Positions 55,503-64,000 of a stretch of 64,000 nucleotides of DNA are shown here, piece after piece. A program made the translations under genes and the position numbers. The notes beneath the pieces are model-generated. The model worked only from the letters and a program-made list of their open reading frames with translations, searched no databases and was not told the origin of the DNA. The DNA is from an uncultured Prevotella sp. (GTDB lineage: Bacteria; Bacteroidota; Bacteroidia; Bacteroidales; Bacteroidaceae). The stretch lies in contig USHV01000014.1 of NCBI GenBank assembly GCA_900554695.1, forward strand, positions 1-64,000. Direction: 5' to 3'. Position 1 is the stretch's first letter; every line of letters starts with the position of its first letter.

Positions 55503-55859
55503 TTATTTCTCGTGTTCAGCGTTGTAAAGCGCTATGTCGCCCCGCTCTCCCGTGCGTATCCGTATGGCGTCCTCGACCGGAATGATGAATATTCGTCCGT
55601 CGCCTATCTCGCCGGTGTATGCGGCCTTCATTACTGCCTGCACGGTCTTTTCCACGTTTTTCTCTCTCACGATGATTGATATGAGAATGCGTTCTATCGA
55701 GCTTGTGTCGTAAGCCACTCCGCGGTATATACGCGCTTCACGTGTTTTTCCCACACCTCTTACTTCGTAATACGAGAACCATTCGATGTCTGCCGCAAGC
55801 AATGCTTCCTTCACATCGTCAAATCTGGTCCTACGGATAATCGCTTCAATTTTCTTCAT
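55503..55859 (-). CDS. glnK: P-II nitrogen regulatory protein
   Basis: 118 aa from the Met at 55859 (MKKIEAIIRRTRFDDVKEAL); an open frame upstream to 55976 is not part of it. P-II family: T-loop region GVGKTREARIYRGVAY with the tyrosine corresponding to the uridylylation site, and the end GDGRIFIIPVEDAIRIRTGERG. Normally blocks AmtB in the presence of nitrogen; adjacency supports that. Confidence 0.95.
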   Translation of the reverse strand: MKKIEAIIRRTRFDDVKEALLAADIEWFSYYEVRGVGKTREARIYRGVAYDTSSIERILISIIVREKNVEKTVQAVMKAAYTGEIGDGRIFIIPVEDAIRIRTGERGDIALYNAEHEK

Positions 55860-55924
55860 AATGATGTGTCTTTTTTGTGTTATAATGTTTTGTTTGGATA
55901 CATCTTTGTTAGTTATTCTTGCTT

Positions 55925-56662
55925 TTAAAGACTTATTCCCACGATGAAGTGTGCATTCTCCGTTGCCGGATTCCATATTGCTTTGGCCGACAGCGGCAAG
56001 CCGAACCGCTCGGTTATGGGTATTGTCTTGGATGCCTGTAGGCTTATCTCGGATACTTCAAACCCGTTGCTGCCGTTGTTGTAGAAGGACGTTTCCCACG
56101 GAGTGGCGCCTACAGTGGCGTTCCATTCTATGCTGCCCGTCCTGAACGGTGCCGACACCATGACGTATGAGGAGTATGCCCTCTTTCCGTTCGAACGACG
56201 ACCGTCGTTGCCTGCGATGTTGGTATACCAGTTTACGGACATGAAGTCGAAGTCATATCCTATCTGAGCTTCAAATACATGAAGTGTGGAATTGCTGCCG
56301 TAATGAAAATAATTGCCGTTTATGGCGTTGCCGGTCTTGAAATTCGTGCCTTTGCTGAAGCTGTAGTCGGTCAGTGAGACACTGAAACCACCGGTGGAAT
56401 AACCAAGCGTAAGGTCGAATTCTTTTGCGTATTCGCTCCCTATACTTGCCGATCCCCATGCGGAAAGAGAAAAGCCTTTCCACTCTACTGATGCCGTAGG
56501 CTGAATGCTGAAATCGCCAAGTTCATGGCCGCGCCAGATGTAACTGCTTACGAAATCGGCGCCTATCGATACTTTAGGCTTGTCCTGTGCGCAGGCAATC
56601 TGTGCGGTTGCTGCAAATGATAACAACAGGATAGTTGCTTTCTGTAAAAAATTCTTCATCAT
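55925..56662 (-). CDS. TorF-type putative outer-membrane porin (Gcw_chp family)
   Basis: 245 aa. Signal peptide (KNFLQKATILLLSFAATAQIACAQ) followed by alternating strands (VSIGADFVSSYIWRG, SLSAWGSASIGSEYA, FSVSLTDYSFSKG) of a small beta-barrel. The VSSYIWRGHELGD motif fits the TIGR02001/Gcw_chp family. Located first in the operon with glnK, amtB and glnN, so it may let ammonium or a related solute through the outer membrane; this is inference. Confidence 0.8.
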   Translation of the reverse strand: MMKNFLQKATILLLSFAATAQIACAQDKPKVSIGADFVSSYIWRGHELGDFSIQPTASVEWKGFSLSAWGSASIGSEYAKEFDLTLGYSTGGFSVSLTDYSFSKGTNFKTGNAINGNYFHYGSNSTLHVFEAQIGYDFDFMSVNWYTNIAGNDGRRSNGKRAYSSYVMVSAPFRTGSIEWNATVGATPWETSFYNNGSNGFEVSEISLQASKTIPITERFGLPLSAKAIWNPATENAHFIVGISL

Positions 56663-57103
56663 ACTTTTACTCTTTTAAGTTATTATATGTGTAGGATTTT
56701 TCCTGAATGTATCTGTGTCGTTTTGAAGCTAAAACGATAGATTATCTATCTTTTTGCTTCTTATGAGTGCAAAATTACTAATTAATGAAATCAAAAATCA
56801 TATAATTGTAACTTTTGAACAAATTAATTTTGCTATCTTATGATTCTTAACGCTAAAGCGCATAAATGCTTTTAAATTGTTACAAAATGCAATGTTTTAT
56901 CGGTAAATTATAACACACTGTAAATTCGTATACAGATTAAGTCGTGGAAATTTGGATGATATCATCTCCATTTCATATCTTTTTCAAGATATAAAAGGGT
57001 GTTGTTTGAGTTGCAGAATGTCATTATTCATGCAGAATGATAGGCATGAACGTCTTTTCTGAAAAATGATTTTGGGCTATGTGGTGTGGAAGGTTCATAA
57101 AAG
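56663..57103. other. Upstream region of the nitrogen operon
   Basis: AT-rich. CAAAATTA at 56770-56777 (TAATTTTG on the minus strand) may be the -7 element of the porin-glnK-amtB-glnN operon. No sigma-54 site was recognised. Confidence 0.35.
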
Positions 57104-57146
57104 AAAAGGCAGGATATTCCTTTTCTTGAAGAATATCCTGCCTTTT
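57104..57146 (-). terminator. Terminator after the GLUG lipoprotein gene
   Basis: AAAAGGCAGGATATTC (57104-57119) and GAATATCCTGCCTTTT (57131-57146) are a perfect 16-bp inverted repeat with an 11-nt loop; usable on either strand. Confidence 0.85.
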
Positions 57147-57179
57147 GTATGTATAAGATCTTACTTTTTTGGATTATTG

Positions 57180-59246
57180 TTATTCTCCGATGTATTCAGC
57201 CTGTATTTCTGGATATGATCCTGTTTGGGTCAATTCCCAGATGTTCTCCGCTTTCCATACTGTTCCGTCGGTTGCGGTAAGGTCTTGAACTCCAGTTATG
57301 AGAGTGTTAAAATCATTGCTTCCAATCTGTACGCAATTTTTTATCGTGCCCTGACCTGTAGTAAGGTTTATGCCACTTACTCCGTCGGCAAGGATCGCGT
57401 AGCATGAGATGATGTTGCCACTCGAATATCCTGCTATGGCGCCGATGCCTGATTCGGTGCCGCTTACGCTTCCTGCGAAGGTGATGTGGGTGGAATAGCA
57501 TCCATAGATATAGGCTTTGCTGGTGTAGTTGTATCCGACGATGCCACCCATGGATTCGGAAACTATGCCATCGGTTCCGACAGTGGAAAATGCCGAATAG
57601 CACGCAATGACATCGCCTCTTGAGTTATATCCGACCACGCCACCCAGTCTGGCACTTTTGTCTGTTGAGTTGTGGGTCACCTTGATGTTGTTGGCCACGC
57701 ACTGCGCTATCGTGCCGAATCCGTTCTCGCCTGCTATGCCGCCGCCCATCGATCCGGACACTGTTATTCCGTCTGTCGCACACTTGAGCAGGCGTCCGCT
57801 TGTGGTGATGCCGCCTTCCTCGGTGGTCTGTCCTACGATTCCTCCGGCACGGCTGTTTCTCTCACTTGATGAGATGATGCTGTTTCCGGTGACAGAACAG
57901 TATTCCACTTTTCCGTGACTTGTGCCGGCTATGCCTCCGGCTGCGGTGGATGCGCTCACCTTTGTGTCCGAAACAAGACACTTGTTCACCTGCACACTGT
58001 TGTTGCCGGTGATAGCTCCGGCATACTGTCCGGTGATTTCTGAATTGTTCACTTTGCAGTTTTCTATTATTCCGAGGCTCGCTCCTGCCACGGTGCCCAC
58101 GTAAGTCTTTCCGCTTACATTGGCATTGATGAAGGTCACGTCGTATACTTTCGCACCGGCCGAAAGCCCTCCGAAGAAACCTGCATTGGCATCATTGCTT
58201 ACGGAAAGATTTGATATGGTCTTGCCGTTGCCGTTGAAATCGCCTGCGAAACCGTTCTGCATGTCGCTTCCCAGCGGTGTCCATGTGACACCGTTCATGT
58301 CGATGTCTGCTTCAAGCACGGCTTTGCTGTTCAGACAGTCGGACTGTGCTCTCCAGCATTCCAAGCCTTCCGCATTGTAAATGTGATACACTCCGTCTAT
58401 CTTGACAGCGCCGCATGCTGGCACCTGGAAGGATGTCGGCTTTATTGTTCCCAGGTTCAGAATACGTCCGGCGATGAGAGTGGCCTTGCTCGAACCTTTG
58501 CGCTGGAACATCATTCCTTTGTCATTGTAGAGTTTCAGGGTGAGTCCGTTGCTGAGAGTTCCCGGTAATGCAATGATGTAATAGGTGTTGCCGCTGGTGA
58601 ATTCGCCCGCCAGCTCTATTTCTTTCACAGCATTCGCGTTGTCGGCTGTGACGGCCACGGGGTCGCTTGCTGCCACATCGGTCTTGACAGGACCGGCCAG
58701 CGCCTCTCCGTTGTTGCCGCTTAGGCGTATACTTCTTATGACTTCGCTTTCAGAGTCGAGTGTGAATTTCACCACAGCGCACACGTTTCTGAAATACAGA
58801 TTCCTGTTTGCGTCGGCTACGGCAACCGAGGGATTGAGTCCCTGCGCAAAGCTTCCGGCTCTTGGTTCCTGCACTCCGGGCAGGGTGGTGCTTATCTGTG
58901 TGCCGCTGATTGTCGCATCCTTGTCGTACGGATACAGGGCGTAGTAGTTGCCGTCTGCCTCTGTAGCCTTGCCGGTGAAGGTGACGGCGGCTCCGCCTTG
59001 CGCTGTCGTGAACTCATTGTTCTGTCCCGTCGGGTCAAAAAGAGATATGGCGTCTCCTGCTTCCCACAGTATCTTGTTGCCTTCGGTCAGTATGCTGAAG
59101 GTCATGGCATTTGACCCTGCGGAAAACGACATCCATACTTTCTCCTGAGAAGGGCCAGCCTGCTGTTCGTCCTCAGAGCATGAAACGAACAGAGTGGAAA
59201 GGCACACCAGGCACAGCAAGTGTATAAAAAGAAATTTCCTTTTCAT
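57180..59246 (-). CDS. Surface lipoprotein, fimbrillin-like N-terminus with GLUG repeats
   Basis: 688 aa from the Met at 59246 (MKRKFLFIHLLCLVCLSTLF, lipobox VSC); more upstream Mets lie in the preceding small gene. Residues about 30-290 resemble the fimbrillin-like domain of Bacteroidota surface proteins (WMSFSAGSNAMTFSI, YALYPYDKDATISG). The C-terminal 400 residues are GLUG-type repeats (AGGIAGTSHGKVEYC, GGIVGQTTEEGG, GGVVGYNSRGDV, GAIAGYSSGNII). Likely an adhesin-like surface protein; binding partner unknown. Starts 4 nt after the stop of a 48-codon gene. Confidence 0.85.
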   Translation of the reverse strand: MKRKFLFIHLLCLVCLSTLFVSCSEDEQQAGPSQEKVWMSFSAGSNAMTFSILTEGNKILWEAGDAISLFDPTGQNNEFTTAQGGAAVTFTGKATEADGNYYALYPYDKDATISGTQISTTLPGVQEPRAGSFAQGLNPSVAVADANRNLYFRNVCAVVKFTLDSESEVIRSIRLSGNNGEALAGPVKTDVAASDPVAVTADNANAVKEIELAGEFTSGNTYYIIALPGTLSNGLTLKLYNDKGMMFQRKGSSKATLIAGRILNLGTIKPTSFQVPACGAVKIDGVYHIYNAEGLECWRAQSDCLNSKAVLEADIDMNGVTWTPLGSDMQNGFAGDFNGNGKTISNLSVSNDANAGFFGGLSAGAKVYDVTFINANVSGKTYVGTVAGASLGIIENCKVNNSEITGQYAGAITGNNSVQVNKCLVSDTKVSASTAAGGIAGTSHGKVEYCSVTGNSIISSSERNSRAGGIVGQTTEEGGITTSGRLLKCATDGITVSGSMGGGIAGENGFGTIAQCVANNIKVTHNSTDKSARLGGVVGYNSRGDVIACYSAFSTVGTDGIVSESMGGIVGYNYTSKAYIYGCYSTHITFAGSVSGTESGIGAIAGYSSGNIISCYAILADGVSGINLTTGQGTIKNCVQIGSNDFNTLITGVQDLTATDGTVWKAENIWELTQTGSYPEIQAEYIGE

Positions 59247-59250
59247 ATAA

Positions 59251-59397
59251 TTACCATTCATAATTGTCTTCTTCCTCATCAAGGTCTTCGTGTGTGGAAG
59301 AACCTTCCGGCTGCGGGCTGGCGCATAAAAACTGCATAGTTTCCATCTTTATTATATTGCATGCAGGCGCAACATAATATTTTTTTACGGTTTTCAT
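59251..59397 (-). CDS. 48-aa small protein upstream of the GLUG lipoprotein
   Basis: Open frame of 48 codons: starts MKTVKKYYVAPACNIIKMET, contains a MQFLCASPQPEG stretch and ends in an acidic tail (HEDLDEEEDNYEW). Its stop is 4 nt before the lipoprotein start, so it is translationally coupled. The form (basic N-terminus, Y-x-x-P, LxAS/CAS-like middle, acidic end) resembles short peptides found near surface-protein genes in Prevotella, recalled from memory and not checked. CAAATATA at 59476-59483 (TATATTTG) may be the -7 element. Confidence 0.6.
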   Translation of the reverse strand: MKTVKKYYVAPACNIIKMETMQFLCASPQPEGSSTHEDLDEEEDNYEW

Positions 59398-59774
59398 AAT
59401 TCTTTTGTGTTTATGTAAGTGACAATGTAATATGTTGCCATCGCTTTATAAGCTTGCGGGTGAACTATTACGGAGCAAATATACATATATTTTTATAATA
59501 CAGCCTTTTGATTGTCATTTATTTTCAAACCATTGATTTTTTATGGTCCCGGCAGAAATTCGGTGAGGACTTGGTTTTATTAGTAAATCATTACTGAAGT
59601 CGGCGAACCGTCCTTACAGCTTGTATTGGCACGGACCGCGCGGGTATCACGTGAAGGGAAATAAGTGTTGGCGCAACCGCCTGACCATCGCCGCACAACA
59701 TGTGAGGGTTTCTGGTGTTTATAATAGCGCCCGATTCCGGCTTTTTAAAAGAAAACCCGGGCGGCGGACTTACA

Positions 59775-60202
59775 GTTTTTCTTGACTTTTTTTTGACAAA
59801 ATAAATTCGGAAAATAGATGTAAAAAATGTTAAATCCGTTATATAAAAGCCTGTTTCGGCTTATGCAGTCTTTTCATATACCCTGTACGGTAGTCAGGGG
59901 CAATCCGTATGACGTTCCGATTATGCCCGTTTCAGCCTCCGATATGGTCCGTATCATGGTGCGATATTGCGCATATCAGGCCCTGAAACAGGCCATATCG
60001 GAGGCTGAAACGGTGCATTTCGTACGATGAAAGAATCACTGTCGGATGTAAGTTGTTGGCATACAGATGTTTGCACAAGGCTCTTATTTTTCGCGAATTT
60101 GCGTCCGAAGGAGAGTCAGCGCGCAAATTCGCGAAAAATAAACGGGGTAGAACAGAAAACTCAGACGGAAAAACCGCAACATGCTTACAATCTGAAAGAG
60201 CG
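59775..60202 (-). repeat. 22-bp-palindrome array element E
   Basis: Third subfamily, inverted relative to A and B. Left end TTTTTCTTGACTTTTTTTTG; six 22-bp units (59917-60048, such as GATATTGCGCATATC and GAAACAGGCCATATC cores); then a perfect 20-bp inverted repeat TTATTTTTCGCGAATTTGCG (60084-60103) / its complement (60122-60141) with an 18-nt loop holding CCGAAGGAG; right end CTTACAATCTGAAAG. Confidence 0.82.
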
Positions 60203-60490
60203 CTTGCAGGGTTCATCCGGACTGAGACGGACAATACTTATCCGAGACTGAAAAGGCAGGCTTACATAACGGTATCAATCCACACTGATTTTCTACCGGG
60301 GCTCTTTTTTGTCCGGTAGAACATTTTTACGGCATGAAGAAGCGTATGGTGTACGTGGAAAAAACACTGTGCGGGCAGCTGACAGGCCGTTTACGTTAAA
60401 CCGGTCGGTGAAAGATGTAAATGAAAACCGAGGCATTTGCGGATGGGCGGAATGCAGATGCGTAAGGTGGTAAGCACTTTCACGTATAAT

Positions 60491-60543
60491 AAAAAAAGAC
60501 AGACCACAATCCGTTTCTGCTGTATATGCCGGATTGCGGTCTG
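60491..60543 (-). terminator. Terminator of the NlpE/lipocalin-like lipoprotein
   Basis: CAGACCACAATCCG (60500-60513) pairs with CGGATTGCGGTCTG (60530-60543) with one mismatch/G-U; on the minus strand it is followed by TTTTTTT. Confidence 0.8.
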
Positions 60544-60572
60544 CCGTTCATGAGACGTATGTGCCCCTCTGC

Positions 60573-61340
60573 TTATTTCTGAAGGGTGAGTGTGTAGTTC
60601 AGTTTTGAATCGATCGGTGCCATTTCTTTATCGAGCATCTGTATCTTACCGTCGAGTTTGCGGAAGTTCATTGTCTCTTTTCCGTCGAAGGATATGAGCT
60701 GTATAACGGTGGAATTCTTGTCAGCCTTGTCGCCTTTCAGTGTGTACTGTCTGCCGTAAACCTCATAGCTGCGGTCCTGGCCTTCCTCTGCTTCAAGATA
60801 ATTGAGTGTGGCATGGAACACACCGTCGCCACTGTGTTCCTGATGGGATATGTTTACGGTGTATTCTATTCCCGGACACGAAGCGGCGGGAAGCGTACCT
60901 TTATAAACCTCTGTCACAACTTTTCCGGCGTCAGGATTCTGTTTCAGGGAGTCGAGAACGTTGAATGGTTTCACTCCGTTCGGGTCTTCCGTCTTCACGT
61001 ATGTCAGTCTGAATGTCTCGTTCTTGCCTAATATGAGAGTGTCAGCCGTATGTTTCACTATGTTGAATGTATCGTCAAACTCAATAGTCTGCCCGTTTCC
61101 GATGCTTTTTCCGCTCAGAACAATCTTTCCGTCGGCCTGTTGCCATTTCTCATAGAGCAATGTAGCCATGCCGATGGATGCGGCGCTGCCGTCCTCGTTG
61201 AGTGTCATTCCCTGTACGATGTGCGGACTTCCCGGCATTACTTCAATCCAGTTTCCTACTAAGTCTGCACCGTTGATTCCGCTTTTCGGGCCGCATGCAA
61301 CCAGTGCGAGCATGGCGGCTGCTGACAAAATCTTGTTCAT
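60573..61340 (-). CDS. Lipocalin/NlpE-like lipoprotein
   Basis: 255 aa. Lipoprotein signal (MNKILSAAAMLALVACGPKS, Cys16). N-terminal half resembles Bacteroidota lipocalin-like domains (LVGNWIEVMPGSPHIVQGMT), the C-terminal half resembles NlpE (VYKGTLPAASCPGIEYTVNI, GRQYTLKGDKAD), a sensor of envelope stress in other bacteria. Single gene with its own terminator. CAAATATA at 61471-61478 could be the -7 element. Confidence 0.78.
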   Translation of the reverse strand: MNKILSAAAMLALVACGPKSGINGADLVGNWIEVMPGSPHIVQGMTLNEDGSAASIGMATLLYEKWQQADGKIVLSGKSIGNGQTIEFDDTFNIVKHTADTLILGKNETFRLTYVKTEDPNGVKPFNVLDSLKQNPDAGKVVTEVYKGTLPAASCPGIEYTVNISHQEHSGDGVFHATLNYLEAEEGQDRSYEVYGRQYTLKGDKADKNSTVIQLISFDGKETMNFRKLDGKIQMLDKEMAPIDSKLNYTLTLQK

Positions 61341-61844
61341 AATAGTTTTGGTTTGAGATGAATTGGTTTGTGAAACAGTTAATAAACTTCTGAATGAATA
61401 CGTAGTCTTGTACTTGTCGCTTCGTTGTCTTCTGCTGTAACAGATATTTCTGCATGCGCGAATACAGCCGCAAATATATCGATTTTTTCAATACGCAAAT
61501 ATGGGTATATACTATTTTAATATGTTTTAGCACATTATGTCAAATCGGGTGTGGCGTAACCTTCATGATGCAGTGGTGCATACATGTGGCGGAGCGGGCC
61601 TTCAGATGCAGCCGGAACATGTATGTGACGGTTGCACGTGGCCTTGGCCGTTATGTCCGGACAATGCGGTGGGGAAGTGAAAAACAGGATGGTATGTCAG
61701 TGTAAAACACAGCCGGACCGGTGAAAAGTATGAATAATAGATGTATCTTTGCATGATGAAGGCTGCCGTATGCCGCTGCCGTGCCAGCCGGCACATGGCA
61801 ACGTACGGCACGAAAGGCCGGCAACAACAGAAAAAAGAGAAAAT
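61341..61844. other. Intergenic region with divergent promoters
   Basis: 504 bp between divergent genes. TATCTTTG at 61744-61751 (+) may serve the DUF1847 gene, and TATATTTG on the minus strand (61471-61478) the lipoprotein. Nothing else recognised. Confidence 0.35.
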
Positions 61845-62489
61845 ATGGAGAAGGAAATGACACACAGTTGCGTGGACTGCGGCACGCAGAACTGCAAGTA
61901 TAAGAACCGCACTTATCCCGACTTCTGCCTCACCACCAATCTGAAAGAGGAAGACATGCAGTGGGCACTCGAACGTTACGACGAAGGACGCAATCGTGAA
62001 GTGATGGTTGCCAGTGCCGAAGTGGAGTATGAAGGTTACTGCCGCTGGACACGTGTGCAGGAAATAATGGAGTTCGCCCGCAAAATAGGGGCTCATCGCA
62101 TAGGCATTGCCAACTGCATAGGACTGATAAACGAGGCGCGCATCTTCGCCCGCATACTCCGGGCCAACGGCTTCGAGGCCTACTCGGTGATATGCAAGGT
62201 GGCCGGCAAACCAAAGACATCGATGGGCATTCCGGCCGAGTGTGAGAGCATAGGTGCGGCGATGTGCAACCCCATACTGCAGGCGCGGTTGCTCAACGAA
62301 GCCCACACCGACCTCAATGTGGTGATTGGTCTTTGTGTGGGCCACGACAGTCTGTTCTACAAATACTCCGACGCTTACGTCACAACTCTTGTTACCAAGG
62401 ACCGCGTGACGGGCAACAATCCGGCCGCCGCGCTCTATACGGCAGGTTCGTATTACAGGAAAAAGTTTTTCGGTGATAAGGAAAAATGA
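61845..62489 (+). CDS. DUF1847 cysteine-rich metal-binding protein
   Basis: 214 aa from the Met at 61845 (MEKEMTHSCVDCGTQNCKYK); earlier in-frame Met at 61749 lacks support. The N-terminal CxxC...C cluster and the WTRVQEIMEFARKIG and NNPAAALYTAGSYYR regions fit DUF1847 (PF08901), a predicted metal-binding family without assigned function. Cytoplasmic. Confidence 0.82.
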   Translation: MEKEMTHSCVDCGTQNCKYKNRTYPDFCLTTNLKEEDMQWALERYDEGRNREVMVASAEVEYEGYCRWTRVQEIMEFARKIGAHRIGIANCIGLINEARIFARILRANGFEAYSVICKVAGKPKTSMGIPAECESIGAAMCNPILQARLLNEAHTDLNVVIGLCVGHDSLFYKYSDAYVTTLVTKDRVTGNNPAAALYTAGSYYRKKFFGDKEK

Positions 62490-62496
62490 GCCGTGA

Positions 62497-62534
62497 CCTT
62501 CGTGCAGGGCGACAATTATCGTCCCGCACGAAGG
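62497..62534. terminator. Hairpin between convergent genes
   Basis: CCTTCGTGC (62497-62505) and GCACGAAGG (62526-62534) form a perfect 9-bp stem extended inside by GGG/CCC. It lacks a T run, but lies between convergent genes. Confidence 0.55.
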
Positions 62535-62543
62535 CCGCAGTGT

Positions 62544-63104
62544 TTACTTCAAAGCCTTGCCGTCGGAGAAAGCGTTGCCTGCTTTCTCGCCAAGGGCAAT
62601 ATAGTTGTGGTGTATCGGGTCGTAGGTGATGGGTCTCAGCTTGAATACATCAATCTTTCCGTCGTCGCCTATCACCGTCTCGTCGGCCGAGATGTTCACT
62701 ATACGGCCCGTCATGTAGCAGCTCTCTTTGTCGTAGGTCAGCAGTTCGCACTCCAGCGTCATGGGCAGTTCGGCTATCAGTGGAGCGTTGACAAATTCGG
62801 ACTTCACGGCGTGGAAGCCTGCCTTTGCAAACTTGTCAGGCTCCTTGTTGCCCGAAACTATGCCCACGTAGTCGCACTGTGCCACGGTGTCGGCCGTGCC
62901 CATGCTTACCGTGAATGCCTTTGTTGCGAGAATGTTCTGTGTTGTCTTGTGGCCTTCCGACAGGCACAGACCTATTGTGTCGTCGGTGTTGATGCCTCCC
63001 CATGCGGCGTTCATCACGTTCGGGCGGCCTTCCTCGTCGTAAGCCGCTACGATGAATACGGGCATGGGATAGAGCCATGTCTTTGTTCCGAAGTTCTTTC
63101 TCAT
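62544..63104 (-). CDS. Flavin reductase-like (flavoredoxin) protein
   Basis: 186 aa of the flavin-reductase/FMN-binding split-barrel family: MPVFIVAAYDEEGRPNVMNA, TTQNILATKAFTVSMG, ECELLTYDKESCYMTGRIVN. Binds FMN; electron partner unknown. Same strand as the downstream-listed dehydrogenase (which is transcribed first), with an 86-nt gap. Confidence 0.85.
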   Translation of the reverse strand: MRKNFGTKTWLYPMPVFIVAAYDEEGRPNVMNAAWGGINTDDTIGLCLSEGHKTTQNILATKAFTVSMGTADTVAQCDYVGIVSGNKEPDKFAKAGFHAVKSEFVNAPLIAELPMTLECELLTYDKESCYMTGRIVNISADETVIGDDGKIDVFKLRPITYDPIHHNYIALGEKAGNAFSDGKALK

Positions 63105-63190
63105 GATTTGTTCTGTTTTATTCTGATTGTTCTTTGCGCCCCGCCGCGTCCTGTTTTCTTCAGAAGGGTGGGCGGGTATTGTTGTTTTGT

Positions 63191-64000
63191 TTATCCGTTA
63201 TCGTGTTTTTGGTCGTTGCTCACGGCCACTTTTATCACCCCGTCCAGCCGGTTTTCAAACACGCGGTAGGCCTCTTCTATCTGCGACAGGCCGAAGCGGT
63301 GGGTGATGAGCGGTGTGGTGTCAATCTTGCCCTCGGATATGAGGCGCAGTATCTCCTCGCAATCGCAGCCGTCAACGCCGCCTGTCTTGAACGTGAGATT
63401 CTTGCCGTACATGTCGGGCAGGGGCAGCGTCTGCGGACGGTCGTACAGAGCCACCACCGTAACAATGGCGTTGGGACGCGCGCATTGCCACGCAAGGCGG
63501 AACGTGTCGTCGGCCCCCGCCACCTCAATCACCACGTCTGCGCCGCCGTGACTGCTGTTCTTTCTGACAAACTCCAGGCAATCGTCCGGTCCGGTGACGA
63601 GTACGTCGGGATAGTGACTGCGCACGAATGCCGCACGCTCCTCAGATTTCTCACACACTATGATGCGCCGTGGCGTCTTCAGCATGACGCACAGCAGGGT
63701 GCAGATGCCCGTCGGTCCGGCACCGATGATGAGCACCGTGTCGTCCGGAGTTATCTCCGATATGCGCGCAGCCCAGAATCCTGTGGCGAGAATGTCGCCC
63801 GTGAAGAGAGCCTGTTCGTCGCTCACGCCGTCGGGTATGCGGTTCAGTCCCTGGTCAGCGTGCGGCACACGAACATACTCCGCCTGCCCTCCGTCGATGC
63901 GGCATCCCAGTGCCCAGCCTCCGTCGGGGTCTTCGCAGTTGTTCACGTAGCCCTTTCGGCAGAAGAAACATTCGCCGCAGTAGGTCTCCACGTTCACCGT
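63191..64000 (-). CDS. Zinc-dependent alcohol dehydrogenase-like protein (5' end outside window)
   Basis: At least 270 residues of a medium-chain dehydrogenase; the start lies beyond the window end (the GTG at 63997 is internal). Seen: structural-zinc cysteines in YCGECFFCRKGYVNNCED, Rossmann motif VLIIGAGPTGICTLLCV, and GADVVIEVAGADDTF. Uses NAD(P) to oxidise or reduce an alcohol or polyol; substrate unknown. Confidence 0.85.
   Translation of the reverse strand, partial: TVNVETYCGECFFCRKGYVNNCEDPDGGWALGCRIDGGQAEYVRVPHADQGLNRIPDGVSDEQALFTGDILATGFWAARISEITPDDTVLIIGAGPTGICTLLCVMLKTPRRIIVCEKSEERAAFVRSHYPDVLVTGPDDCLEFVRKNSSHGGADVVIEVAGADDTFRLAWQCARPNAIVTVVALYDRPQTLPLPDMYGKNLTFKTGGVDGCDCEEILRLISEGKIDTTPLITHRFGLSQIEEAYRVFENRLDGVIKVAVSNDQKHDNG

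Noticed and set aside
56663..57103. Sigma-54 promoter for the nitrogen operon
   Set aside because: I looked for TGGCAC-N5-TTGC on the minus strand and found no acceptable match.

Overview
The window looks like a chromosomal segment of a Bacteroidota bacterium, most likely Prevotellaceae. The evidence is Bacteroidota-type promoters (TTTG, about 20 nt, TAnnTTTG) in front of several genes, lipoproteins with Bacteroidota-style signal peptides, a type III (GlnN) glutamine synthetase, a TPR-LytS kinase with a LytTR regulator, a fimbrillin/GLUG-type surface lipoprotein and a CfxA-like class A beta-lactamase. The family assignment is inference. No tRNA, rRNA, CRISPR array, IS transposase or prophage was recognised.

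Layout. 0-8 kb: AT-rich accessory region with three Hanks-type Ser/Thr kinases (WG-repeat, C-terminal extension, Sel1-repeat), a lipoprotein and a small membrane protein. 8-9.4 kb: a secreted protein. 9.7-17.6 kb: a type I restriction-modification operon (hsdM, RhuM-Fic, hsdS, AbiH, hsdR), all on the minus strand. 18.2-23 kb: a carbohydrate operon (CE7 esterase, GH3, SGNH esterase), in which GH3 is frameshifted and the SGNH esterase has lost its catalytic-serine block. 23.3-29.7 kb: branched-chain amino-acid operon ilvD-ilvB-ilvN-acyl-ACP thioesterase, then ilvC from its own promoter. 30.9-33.7 kb: LytS/LytTR two-component system. 34.7-38.7 kb: small lipoproteins and secreted proteins with CxxCxGxG zinc knuckles, and a PepSY-like lipoprotein. 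40-42.5 kb: beta-lactamase and a frameshifted GH140-like gene. 43-50.7 kb: gltB-gltD-asnB. 51.9-56.7 kb: porin-glnK-amtB-glnN, on the minus strand, so ammonium uptake, sensing and assimilation sit together. 57-64 kb: GLUG lipoprotein with a 48-codon upstream gene, NlpE/lipocalin-like lipoprotein, DUF1847 protein, flavin reductase, and a partial zinc alcohol dehydrogenase cut by the window end.

The most unusual content is between genes. (1) Five intergenic elements of about 400-490 bp (near 30.0, 34.0, 39.0, 51.0 and 59.8 kb) plus a remnant near 42.6 kb each carry 5-7 contiguous 22-bp units, every unit an imperfect 15-bp palindrome (consensus GAAATGGNCCATATC), beside a TTCG-containing inverted repeat and a conserved AT-rich end. 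(2) An 88-bp promoter-bearing unit is present three times in tandem before the beta-lactamase, and a related, more diverged version lies before the secreted protein at 8.1-9.4 kb. (3) Two copies of a 193-194 bp element with 16-bp terminal inverted repeats (MITE-like) each lie next to a 22-bp-array element. I recognise none of these three as a named family; whether they are already described needs a database search.
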